Below, one piece after another: positions 1-12,100 of a stretch of DNA of 64,000 nucleotides. Source of the stretch: Pristionchus mayeri (lineage: Eukaryota; Nematoda; Chromadorea; Rhabditida; Neodiplogasteridae); contig BTRK01000006.1 in NCBI GenBank assembly GCA_036245805.1, forward strand, positions 22,538,365-22,602,364. The letters are read 5' to 3'. The notes beneath the pieces were generated by a model that saw nothing but the letters and a program-made list of their open reading frames with translations, made no database searches and was not told the origin of the DNA. Every line of letters starts with the position of its first letter. The first letter of the stretch is position 1. Both the position numbers and the translations under genes were made by a program.

Positions 1-66
1 GCGATGTTCTCCGGTGTGTTCGTCGATCAGGAATCTCCCCGTGGTCCCCTTCGTCAGTTCATCGAG
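1..66 (+). CDS. Possible 3' part of an exon cut by the window edge
   Basis: The first 66 bases are open in frame 1 and end at a good donor (ATCGAG then gtgagc). The peptide reads AMFSGVFVDQESPRGPLRQF and so on. The frame also stays open to about 140, with a second possible donor after base 108. I do not recognise the protein. With no second exon in view this is only a guess at coding sequence. Confidence 0.3.
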
Positions 67-321
67 GTGAGCGTCGCTGTGATGAAGAAGACGATACCAT
101 TCCTTCCACTTGGGGTGAGCATAATACGGTAATACAATTGTAGGTTCACCATCGGATAGAGGGTGCACAGCCTCCCCCTCCCCCCTCAAGTGCACTCGAA
201 GCAAGAGCCACCTCGCGCCCCAATCTCAACTACCAGATGTGTCCTCGAACGACGGAGTACCGTCGTTCGAGGATACTTCAGCCAACTTAGGTGAAAACAA
301 CTGCCACCCAAATTACTCTAG

Positions 322-1085
322 GGAGAGTGGGAGTAGGGTTGATACATTCGGTCTATAGGCAGTGAGGAGTTTGGAGAGTGGAATGAATTGTGGGAAGGGA
401 TATGGATGGAGATGAGAGCAGTGGGTGGGATGAAGGGATTGGTATGGACGCCATCGAAGAGTGGGAGAATCGAATGAGGAGATGGGAGAGATCGGGATGA
501 GTAACAAAGGGATCGCAAAGTAGGGGAAAGTTGTCACCACACCACTGGATATTGGCCCCTGAGGGAAGTTCAAAACCGCTGCAAGATAATTCAATAGTTG
601 TTTCCGAAAATCGATTATGACAATCCGGAAGAAACTCTTTGTCGAGACTTGTATCCGCTTCATGGAGTATATCCAACTGGACCTCTCAATACACTCATGG
701 ATGAAGGAGGGATGGAAAATGGGCAAAAACATTCCCTAGTTTTCAGGGTTTGAATCCTACAAGTCTCGACAAGAAGAGTTTCTTCCGGATTGTACTACTC
801 GACTTTCGGAAACAACTATTGCTTGCAGCGGTTTTGGACTTCCCTCAGGGGTCAATATCCAGTGGTGACAACTTTATGTTTGACTTCCCTGCTTTGCGAT
901 TCCTTTTGTAACTCATCCCGTTCTCTCCCATCTCCTCATTCGACTCTTCGATGTCCATACCATTTCCTACTTCCCACCCACTGCTCTCGTCTTCATCCAT
1001 ATCCCTTCTCCCTTTTCTATCCATTCGATAAAATCGTATTGCCTTGTCTGTCTGAATATACCAACCCTAGACTTGTCTCCCTTGT
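322..1085. repeat. Diverged foldback (inverted repeat), about 0.76 kb
   Basis: Sequence from about 322 to 660 is repeated in inverted orientation from about 735 to 1085. Matching blocks include GAATGAGGAGATGGGAGAGA on the left against its complement near 915-945, and the block around GAAACTCTTTGTCGAGACTT. The arms have many small indels and mismatches, so this is older than the other foldbacks. I could not define clean termini or a target-site duplication. The open frames here are on both strands and look like by-products of the repeat. Confidence 0.5.
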
Positions 1086-1240
1086 CAAAGAAACACCACT
1101 TTCTTTCCGTCCCTCTAATTTTCCCTATCGCTGTACCAGTTCGATTGTTTTGTCCTTTCTATAACTCATCTCTTTCTTCTCGTAGGTCACTTTGCTCTTA
1201 CTGAGCGCTCAATTTCCTCCCAATAGCTGAATGTCGAGAG

Positions 1241-2579
1241 TAGGGTGGCTGAAATGGATCAACGGATGAGACGGTTAACCGTCCCCTCTGGCAGTCCTAC
1301 TCTCTCTATTCACTGTGGAGAGAGACACTCTCTCGCCTCTCTCTCCCTCCCCTCACGGATGACCCATATCACGCCTCTCATGAGAGAATCGGGACAAATC
1401 GGAATTTTCAGTTGACATTCGAATTTTCGAAAATCTTGATTCTAATGTTTCCACTAAGAGATTAGATTAGACCAAAAAGGAAGTTTCAGATTTTTACCAT
1501 GCTTTGCAGCTGCAGCAGGTCGCTGCAAACTTGAAACGTGTGGCATTGGTTTCAGACGTTTACACCAATAAATGTGGCAATTTTTGTTAACCACGGTGTT
1601 TTTATCATTAAATTGACGATTTTGGCGCAACTTGTTCATTTTTCACTTTTACGACCTTTGCAGCAGGAGCTGTTCATGTCGGTTTTTAATTTCCTACTCG
1701 CACATATTTTTTTTCCCGGGACTCAGAACTTTCCCAGTTTGTAGAGCTCGAAATTCTGTACTTACCAGAATTTTTAAAGAATTTATCTCGACGGGTAAGG
1801 CACTATCCCAGAGCCTTGAATTCATTTTAATGGGCTGCATGAACGGCTCATTGGGAGTTCGAAATCTCAAGACCTCAGGTTCGAATCCCGGCAAGAGCAG
1901 ATATTGTTTTGCCAAACTAGCAAATAAGCGAATATGGTGAAGAAATATGAATGGATCAAAAGACATGAAAACAATAGATTAAAATATTATGGCAAAACAA
2001 GATCTGCACTTGCTGGGATTCGAACATGAGGTCTTGAGATTTCGAACTCCCAATGAGTCACTCGTGCAGCCCGTTAAAATGTGTTCAAGGCTCTGGGATA
2101 GTACCTTACCCGTCGAGATAAATTCTGCAAAAATTCTGGTAAGTACAGAATTTCGAGCTCTACAAACTGGAAAAGTTCTGAGTCCCGGGAAAAATTTATG
2201 TGCGAGCAGGAAATTAAAAACCGACATGAACAGCTTCTGCTGCAAAGGTCGCAAAAGTTAAAAATGAGGAATTTGCACCAAAATCTTTCATTTGATCATA
2301 GAAACACACTCGTGTTAAAAAATCATTGCATTTATATGCCAATCGATCCAAATCGTATGACCATGTTGATAACTTTGCAGCAGCTTGTTGCAGCTGCTGA
2401 ATCCAATAGGGTCGGAACAATTTTGGGGGATCTTCTAATGCCCATTCCCGATATAAAAAAACCCAAGATCTCGAAAATTATATTTTCCAATGTCAGCTCG
2501 TTGTCCCGATTCTCTCATGAGAGGTGTGATATGAGAGGGTAAACAAGACGGTTAACCGTGATCCATTTCAGCCACCCTA
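1241..2579. mobile_element. hAT-like non-autonomous foldback element, 1.34 kb
   Basis: The element starts TAGGGTGGCTGAAATGGATC and ends with the inverted complement. It is flanked on both sides by the same 8 bp, GTCGAGAG (1233-1240 and 2580-2587). An 8-bp target duplication with a TAGGG terminus is typical of hAT transposons. The arms run nearly to the middle (about 1970). No transposase frame is present. Each arm carries a tRNA-like B-box stretch (about 1836-1900 and 2002-2075). A second foldback is nested at 1366-2532. Confidence 0.85.
1366..2532. mobile_element. Nested foldback with ATATCACGCCTCT termini
   Basis: Inside the hAT-like element, both ends carry ATATCACGCCTCTCATGAGA (left) and its inverted partner (right). 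The same terminus marks the foldback at 40168-41241. It is therefore a separate repeat family inserted here, or a family that was captured by the outer element. No clear target duplication is visible at the inner ends. Confidence 0.6.
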
Positions 2580-2587
2580 GTCGAGAG

Positions 2588-3167
2588 CAGTACTATGTTA
2601 AATCCACCATGGTCTTTGATTTTGCGTGTTTGTTCTAGTCAATATGATCGCTAGAACGTTGAGTCTGAATATTGCTCGATATACACCGAATGGAAGTGGG
2701 GTATAAGTTCTTTTTCTTTCCAATTTAAACTTCATTCTTGGGATTGAATGTCGACTCGATGCCTTCCAACTGTATCAGATCCATTTAGTCGTGTGTAACA
2801 TCCCCCCATTGATCACCACCATCTCCCGATCAAACCACTCATTTTTTTGTGAATTTACTCGCCGTTTGCTAATTGGATGCGCATAAATAATGTTAGTTGA
2901 TTTTTAATTGAGTGTGCACAACATCATTGAAATGGGTGGGGCGAGGACGTTAATAAATATTGATATTTCATTCTAATCGGACACTGGCATGCAAGTGATT
3001 GAATTTCAATTGAATGGTTACTGTACTTGAAAACTGGTTTAAATTCGCACCAACAAGAAACTCTTTCAACGATTTTCAGGCAATTTACTACAGTAATTCC
3101 ATAGAATTGTTGATTTTCCCTAAACTATTGATTTCATCTCTCTTTTTTTTGTTTAAACCGTTGCAAT
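2588..3167. other. Intergenic stretch upstream of the PGL-like gene
   Basis: AT-rich sequence with no supported exon. It presumably carries the promoter of the gene starting at 3194; I see no clear TATA box or conserved element. Confidence 0.4.
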
Positions 3168-3193
3168 TTATTGTTTTAAGATCTAGAATCAGC
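3168..3193 (+). promoter_or_regulatory. Probable trans-splice acceptor and 5' leader of the PGL-like gene
   Basis: A pyrimidine-rich tract ends in TTATTGTTTTAAG at 3180, followed by a 13-base leader and the ATG at 3194. A splice acceptor with no upstream exon in view, so close to a start codon, is the usual picture for a spliced-leader addition site in nematodes. An upstream non-coding cis exon is the alternative. Confidence 0.5.
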
Positions 3194-6100
3194 ATGGCAG
3201 ACGGCGACGCCACGCCACCTATTTCTCATGGTAAGCATCTTCTGTGCTTAAGAATATGTTCAATGCGAAGTGGTTGGCATCAAAATGATTGTTTCTATGA
3301 GTATTTCATCGTCGTGTTGCAATCCAAATAATTTTCTTAAGGCTTGCTCACCCGAGAAAACGAAGGAAGACGCTCGTATTTTTTCGACCTGCAAGTGATG
3401 CTGTGTCGCTCGGAGCAGTTTAAACTAGTCAGCTATCTGCTTGCACACAAAGAGAAAGAGGTTCGTAAACACGTACGAAATTTATTACTATATATGCTTT
3501 GCAGTATCAGATTACCTTCAAAAAGCCTTTCTCCGACCAGATTGAATACAAACCTCAGGCATGTCATACTCTAATTTATTTTGTCGAATATCATTTTTAT
3601 AGATTGATAATGTCTTTGTTAATTTGATGCTGGATTCCGACGTGCCGGTGAATCTGGATAGTCTGAGTGGGTTTAGTTAATATATGTTCTTTCTCTATTT
3701 TTTCAATAGTTGTTGGTATATGCGTAATTTTAGTCGACGACCTTCGTTCGCTCGCCAAGAAGAATCCGGGAGTCAATGAGCTCACTCGACTGCTGGACTT
3801 GTTGTACGTCTCTCGCAAGCTGCCTTTATTGCTTGAAGAACTGGATATCCGCAAAGTATCCTACGATCTCTACGATTCTGAAGCTCATGGCAAATTTGGT
3901 ATGTTTTCATTGCACTTTCAACGCTTAATGCTTCGAAATATCTAATTTTTTTTAATTTTTACCATTTTAGGCCCATTGGCGACGTACTCAAAGATATCAA
4001 GCGATACCGATGTTAACAATCGCTCTCACGAAATGGCGCTTGTATTTTCTATGCTCGCGACTGGCCAGAATGAAGTCGTCGCTGCCGCCCTTGTTCATCT
4101 GGCCAATGTTCTTCATTTTCCTTGGTAGGTAGTCTCCTTGTTTCTCCTACTCATCAAACATAGTGCTATTCTTTTATTATTATGATAATAGAGGAAATGT
4201 ATTACAGGGATGCTCTGATTCTCGCTCGTTATGTGTTTGGAAAGGATAATGAAGTAACGAAAACGATCCGCAAGATCTGGACGAAGTCTGTGATGAAGGA
4301 TGATCAGTTTCGAGTGATCAAAATTGCCTTGTAAGTTATCTCGTACGAATTTCTGGATTCGAAAATTATATTTCGTCATTTTTTTAAAGATATATTGCGA
4401 AATGGCAATAACCAGTGTGGGGGGAGGGAGAGATCAGATTGCGAGCTCGCAATCTGCAGTCACGCCTTTACAGGCCTATAAAACCTAAATAGTGAATATA
4501 CATTTGTAGGGCACTCAAACACGGCAATCCGAAGGATCTGGCTCGCGATTTGATTGCCGATGTGTCGAACAAGGAAACGGATCCGACCGAAATCGTAAGT
4601 CAAAGCAATTTCATTGAAAGCGTGTAATTTGTTTTCGACTAATGACTGTTGATCTTATTGCGCTACTTTTTCGTTTCCTTTGCAGTTCAATGCCTACCGA
4701 TGTCTAGCAATCGCCTTGTATAATTCAGCTAGTTTGCCGGAATTTGAAAGGAATCTTGAGGTTGGTACGCAATAGTTACTTTTCACTAATCGATCATATG
4801 TACCAGGTGGCGGAAACATGTAAGGTTATGCGTGCAATCTATGTAACGCTTCTTGGATGGGGTAAGATCAACTGGGCAAAGCTAATGGTGGACGATTTAT
4901 CGAATCGTGCTTCTCCTGGTGGCATCCCTTCTTACGTCTGCAAGGTAGGATACTTAAATTGTTATCAGTTATGATGTATTTCGTCATGCGCGTCGTTAAA
5001 TATACGTATCGCATAGACAGACATTAATATCATTTGTCGCACCAAAATTCGACCATACGATTAGGTCATTTTTAGATCGCCCTTAATAGTCACATCGAGC
5101 TCGTTGAACTTTTATTGGGTTTGGTGAATTCTCAGAGTGGCGGAGGAGTCATCACATCAGAAGGTAAAGCAGGAGGCACTTTTCATTCTTACCGTTACAT
5201 TCTACTCAGGAATGTTCAAGAAATTAGGACTGAAGTGGCGAACCGAGATCAACCGAGAGCACGGTGAGATGAGCAAGCTGAAGACGGATACGCCAGGATT
5301 TCAATCAGTACGATTCGGGAAGCTTACGGTTTACTTATTGGATTTTCAGGTCGTGTATGAGTGGCTTACGCAGCTTGCAACAGTGATGCGTGCGCCTCTT
5401 CTCGAAGAATCCGATTTGAACAAGAAGGTTTATAACAATATAACAATTAGAAAAATATTAGATGATTCGAAAATATAAAAAAATGAACCCTAGATATTAT
5501 ACATTTCTATTGTAGATGGAATGTGTCTATCTCGCATTCGAGTTCCTCCACACAATGCTTGGATGGGCTGCCGCTCCGCGAGTGGAGGGAGGGGAAGAGC
5601 CTCTGCGACTTTTCTGGCCTGAAAGGAATTTCTGTGAGCGGGGATTACAGTATCGCCGGAAAGTATTCGGCAGCTTATTCTTTTCGTCATAGTTTTTGAA
5701 GCACTACATATGTTTCGCTAAAAATTGTACTAGCAAAAGCAAATCAAATTTTGAACAATCTACTGTAATTGCGAGCTTATGCAAATTTCTCACTCTTGCG
5801 TAGTGATGACGCAATCACACACCACTTTTTCGAAAAATCATATTTCTTATACGAAAATTTCCCTACCGCTCAAGTTTTTTGGGTATTGAGACATTCACTA
5901 AGACTACCCAGAAAACAATTTTCAAGTTGCTGCGAGCTTGCATCTCGTTGCTGCAGTTTCTGCAATTTTGAGGCTGAAAACGCATAACTCAGCTTCTAGG
6001 GAGGCTAGGAACTCGTCCGAAGCACGAAACTGATCGTAATCATGACCCTAGACGATCCTGAAAGTTTGGTATCGATCGGCCTTCATTTGCCCTCAGGGCA

Positions 6101-9100
6101 CGAAAAATCACTTTTTCTGATGACCTGACTTTGGGCGCTTACCATTTCAAGAGAACATTAGCATAAAATGTGGCTCCTGGGCAGGAAGTTGTAAAAACCA
6201 TCAAGGAATCGATTCCCAACTTTTGGTAGACCTGGCATCACTCTCCGGGCCGTAGCGAACGATATACGGACGCGCGCACGTCATTTCCCTACACAAAGAG
6301 AGAGTGGTGAGAAAGTGGCGCGAAGAGATAGCGTACCTTTCGATTGCGGCGCGCGTCCGTATATCGTTCGCTACGGCCCGGAGAGTGATGCCAGGTCTAC
6401 CAAAAGTTGGGAATCGATTCCTTGATGGTTTTTACAACTTCCTGCCCAGGAGCCACATTTTATGCTAATGTTCTCTTGAAATGGTAAGCGCCCAAAGTCA
6501 GGTCATCAGAAAAAGTGATTTTTCGTGCCCTGAGGGCAAATGAAGGCCGATCGATACCAAACTTTCAGGATCGTCTAGGGTCATGATTACGATCAGTTTC
6601 GTGCTTCGGACGAGTTCCTAGCCTCCCTAGAAGCTGAGTTATGCGTTTTCAGCCTCAAAATTGCAGAAACTGCAGCAACGAGATGCAAGCTCGCAGCAAC
6701 TTGAAAATTGTTTTCTGGGTAGTCTTAGTGAATGTCTCAATACCCAAAAAACTTGAGCGGTAGGGAAATTTTCGTATAAGAAATATGATTTTTCGAAAAA
6801 GTGGTGTGTGATTGCGTCATCACTACGCAAGAGTGAGAAATTTGCATAAGTTCGCAATAACAGTAGATTGTTCACCATTAGATTTGCTTTTACTAGTCCA
6901 ATTTTTAGCGAAACACATGCAGTGGTTCAAAAACGATGACGAAAAGAATAAGCTGCCGAATACTTTCCGGCGGTACTGTATGTCTATATAACAGAGTTGT
7001 CAGCCGTAAATACCATCAAATAATAATTAGCTGTTTCAAATATTTGGTGTTCAGCCTTCTCGATCAAAGACGAGTCGATCGTTATGCCCGCACTCCTTCC
7101 CCGTAGCAGAACTTTGTCAGCTGGCTCATCAAGATCTGCAACGACAATCAAAGAAGATGGCAAGAAACAGAAGAAGAAAGGAGAAACGAAGGGAGTACGT
7201 TTTATGTTGAGCATAGGCATGTAAACTACATATTTTTTTTAGGAACAACCTTCAATGCCTCTTCACGACTCCAATATGGGTCAGTCGAGAATCATGGGCG
7301 GTCAACAACACAAGGATCGGAATGCACAGCAGGTTCATGTAAGTGAATAACTTATGGCGAATACATTTATTGGAATACTTGTGCAGCAAACTATGCCGTA
7401 CAACGGAGCGAGTGGTGATCATAAGAAACGTAAGGAGTTTTTTTAAACGATTATTCGTGCCTTAAGGAATGACTCATTCCTCAAACCCTCTCTAGTGTGG
7501 CATGTTTATGATGGCATCCATATAAGAGTGACTATCTGAGAGTACTGAGCAGAGGCCGTACAGTGAAAAATAAATTCTCGATTTTAATGGCGTGGAAATT
7601 TTCAAAGGAGAACTTGACGGATAAAAAAGTTCTCCTTGCTGCCGTTTCTGTTCTAGATGAGCTATCGACTTGAAATTTGGACAGAGGGGTGGTTTTTTAT
7701 TCAGAAACATGTGCACTTCGTTAGGAGCCACAATATTGAGTTTGAGCCGAGTTATTCAAAGTTCTCCCGAGTTCTCCTGCGATATCGAAGGAGAACTCGG
7801 GAGAACTTTGAATAACTCGGCTCAAACTCAATATTGTGGCTCCTAACGAAGTACATATAACAGACTATCTGAGAAAATCAACATATTTCTTCAGCGACTT
7901 GGCACTGGCCAAAAATTCGAATTCCTACTGACTTCACCAATAGGTCGGCCTCGTCGAGGGAAACCGACGTGCATCGCCAGAAGTTCGATCCGCATCCGCG
8001 CGGTCGCGGGCGCGTATGTCGAAAAAATACTACGGCAGCATCGATTTCTTTAAATCGACTCCAATCACTGCGGCGGTATGGGCGCTGCGTTCCTTGACAA
8101 ATTCTAAGACTTTTTTACTCCGGTGAATTTTTCGATCAGATTCCATCTAACGCTAGAAATCGATAATTCTACTTTTACTTCGGATACAATTTCAATTCCC
8201 CAGAAATTTTTCAACAACCCCCACAAATATTATTGTTGATTTAGCTTTTGCTTGAGCCAATACATACTTCAGTAGAAAGGCGCGAATTAAAATTTCCCGG
8301 AAGGAAGTTAAAATTAATTATGCATGAATTATGGTGCAATTTTTGGGTTACGGTAGGTAAGTGCAAAAGTTGGACTTTTCCCAAATGGTGTAGGATTGTC
8401 TAAAATCGAGTTTAAGACCATGTGACATCCGTTGATAAAAGTCGTCCGATCTTTGCACTCACCTACCGTAACCCAAAAATTGCACCATAATCATTCATAA
8501 TTAATTTTAACTTCCTTCCGGGAAATTTTAATTCGCGCCTTTCTACTGAAGTATGTATCGGCTCAAGCAAAAGCTAAATCAACAATAATATTTGTGGGGG
8601 TTGTTGAAAAATTTCTGGGGAATTGAAATTGTATCCGAAGTAAAAGTAGAATTATCGATTTCTAGCGTTAGATGGAATCTGATCGAAAAATTTACCGGAA
8701 TAAAAAAGTCTTCGAATTTGTCAAGGAATGCAGCGCCCCTACCGCCGCAGTGATTGGAGTCGATTTAAAGAAATCGATGCTGCCGTAGTATTTTTTCGAC
8801 ATACGCGCCCGCGACCGCGCGGATGCGGATCGAACTTCTGGCGATGCACGTCGGTTTCCCTCGACGAGGCCGACCTATTGGTGAAGTCAGTAGGAATTCG
8901 AATTTTTGGCCAGTGCCAAGTCTATTTCGATTCTGTCAGATAGTGTGTTCTATGTTCCTGAATAAAAAACCACCCCTCTGTCCAAATTTCAAGTCGATAG
9001 CTCATCTAGAACAGAAACGGCAGCAAGGAGAACTTTTTTATCCGTCAAGTTCTCCTTTGAAAATTTCCACGCCATAAGACGTCCCTAGGGGTAAATTTTC

Positions 9101-12100
9101 ACGTATAGTTCGAAAATCGACCTTAGGAAGCCGTATCTCTGACTCTTCGTTTCGTGTGATGCGCTGAAGTTGGGCGGTCATTTTTTGAAAGTCGAGAACG
9201 GTGCTTCCAAACCCCAAAACATATACTAATTATGAAATATCTTAACGAAAGAAGTTTTTTTTTTCCGTTGGAGGTGAAAATCTGACTAACTTTAGAAAAA
9301 AGTTTTACCCATTTGATATCTCAAAACTGTCGTCCTGAAAATTTTTTTCGGGGGATGTAGTTTTTTTAACTAAGCTCATTAGATTCTACACTAAAAGTTA
9401 CCCCTAGGGCCATTTTTTTCGTCAAAATAGCCATCGTGCAATGAGGTCTGCTTAATCGCGGAAAAGTCTAGGTTTTCATTTTTACCCAAATGTATGTGTT
9501 TTTCAGCTGATCCATTGTGAATTCTATTCAAGTATCAGGTTGGAACAAAAATTCTGTCCGATTTAAATATTTTGGTTTTCTTACATTCAACATCCTTCCT
9601 TTTCGACCGATTTTCAAATGGTTGTTCTCATACAATAAGTGATTCAACACTCTGTATAGCGCACATTTGTACAGCTCTATAACTTCGGGATTGTGGTCGC
9701 AGTGCGAGGCAAAAGTCCCCGTCATTGGTAACTGGGCTATTAATTTCTCCGAGTTCCAATCTATCGGTCTGAGAGATAGTGCCAACCGTATTATATTTTT
9801 ATAAAGTACCATGGTCGTGTATTACAACAGCAACTTAAAATGAATTCTAACACGACAGGCCAACTTGAAAAATGCACCAATTGGCAAATACTGATGTCCT
9901 GGACGGACCTCAGATGAATTTATCTACCGTGCATTCAAATAGTTAGACTTAGAGACTAAAACATACTGAAAATGTATAGATCCGGCCCTGTTCAGCACAC
10001 TATTTTAGTTAGGTAATTGTGCGATCCTCCTGTCACAAGCCAACATTTATTTAAAAATTGATGCCCCAAATTCAACATTAAAATCGACATATTTTACCAG
10101 TTCCTGTCTCACATACAGTGAATCAGCTCGTTATTTTGTGATTACATGCTGAAGCTGACCCTACCCTATTACATTGTGCCTTGGACACTTGGACAAATTG
10201 GGTGGTAGGTACTTTTGGTAGAGAAGTAATCCTAGCCTGGACACCAAAAGTCGGAATTTTGCATGTTTCGCAAGTATAATATGTTTTTGAAAAATCACAA
10301 TTTTGAGAAAGATGAAGATTAGTTCAGCTAGACTTTCCTAATGTATGAATGGCGCAATAGTAGTGCACTATATCGCTCATATTCTAAGAACTGTCTGTTT
10401 GATTATCGGGGCAGGAATACTAATCGATTGAACAGCTCCATCACTCCATCTTACTTATTGTTCCTCATGTAATTCGTTGAAGGGATGGATCAACCCCACC
10501 ATTCAACCTAGGTTTAGAAAGTACTAGACATGGCCTTCTCAATAATATATGTGAAGTTGCCCCACGATTTTTCTCTTCTGCAAAATAGGGATCCAAACAC
10601 TTTTGAAAAAAAATCCGAAACTTGGTTTGATGACAATCATCAATTTCTCGTATACCCTGAGTCGCTTATTTGATCTGAACATATGTAGGGAATGTTCAAG
10701 TCTTCCACCTAATTACGCTACTGAGTTGGCTCAATGCGATTTGAGATGAGCATTTTGCGCGAGCTCAAACATCGTTCACGAAATCGGACAGAACTTATGT
10801 TCCAACCTAATATAATCAATTTATAACAACACTAGGATAGGGCAAAAAAAATGCACAAACTATTGACATTAGATCGATTTCAAAAAAATCAAATCTCTTC
10901 ACCTCGATTAGTCCCATGTTTAGGCACATTCAACTTTCCATTTTGGTCATTAGAAAGTTGGAAGTTAACAAAATTTTCGCTCGAAAATGCGGCAATAAGG
11001 GGTTCCGATAAAAACAAAATAAGAAAGTGAGCATAACTCAGTAATAAACGGTGACACTTCATCAGTATACAACTATTACAGGCCAAATAACTTTATTTCA
11101 ATGAATTATTTTTTATCGGAACCCCTCATTGCCGCATTTTCGAGCGAAAATTTTCCTAACTTCCGACTTGGTGATGACCCAGTATTCAATATTTTCTTGC
11201 ACACCATAGGTGGGCGAGGGTTGAAGCTGGAAATCGAAAACCGGGGGTGTTTAGGGTCAAAGGGGGGGGGGTGATAGTAAATGACCGTTTTTGTGACAAA
11301 ATGTTCCAAAAACCGGGGGTGTCCAATCCGAAAACCGGGGGTGTTTCACAGTTGGCTTCGATGGTGCCCACCTATGTTGCACACAATTTCGCCTACTACT
11401 AAAAGGTCCAAGAGAATTGGGGATATGAACCGAAAATGGAAAGTTGAATGCGCTTAAACATGGGTCTAATCGAGGTGAATAGATTAGATTTTTTTTGAAA
11501 TCGAGATAATGTCAATAGTTTAAGTATTTTATTTTTGCACTATCCTAGTGTTATGAAATGATCATAGTTGAATAGAATTCTCAATGGATCGACTGAAAAA
11601 CACAGACATTTGGGTAAAAATTAAAACATGGAGTTTTCCGCGATTCAGCAGACCAAAGGTAGTCAGATTTTCACCTCCAACGGAAAAAAAACACTTCTTT
11701 CGTCAAGATATTTCATAATTAGTATATGTTTGTGGGGTTTGGAAGCACCGTTCTCGACTGTCAAAAAAATACAGCCCATATGAGGGCGTTTGCCGAAGAT
11801 TCGATCAGAGCCCGGCACAGCAAAAAAAGTCGATTTTCCAATTTTGAGTGATTTGGGGTTATCGATGGCGCTGACGAAGATAGGCATACTCATTTTGTAC
11901 GTAGAGCTTCCGTTGGCTCCAGACGACGTTGCGTCGAATTCACATTTTGAGGCATTCCACAGCTCAATTGAGCGCTAAAATTAGTGGAACAAGTTTCCTG
12001 CGGTGACATTTTATGGCGAACTGTTTATTTGAATTATCATATTTTTCTAATTAAAAAATTAAAAATTCAACTTTTCGCTCCATCAAAAGCGAGCTTAACA

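Larger units (their letters stand above)
7588..9074. mobile_element. Harbinger-like foldback nested in the outer element
   Basis: Ends are TGGCGTGGAAATTTTC and its inverted match, flanked by TAA on each side (7585-7587, 9075-9077). A 3-bp TAA target duplication fits PIF/Harbinger elements. Its outer arms are about 125 bp and it holds two further palindromes: a perfect hairpin (7719-7848) and a 1.08-kb foldback (about 7862-8945). No coding frame. Confidence 0.65.

Noticed and set aside
5769..6878. Paired frames with identical peptides on opposite strands
   Set aside because: They are the two arms of one foldback; the same effect explains paired frames near 19.0/19.7, 30.4/31.4 and 40.2/41.1 kb.
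9528..9812. 94-codon frame as a mariner transposase remnant
   Set aside because: It lacks DDE-type motifs and includes the terminal repeat itself.
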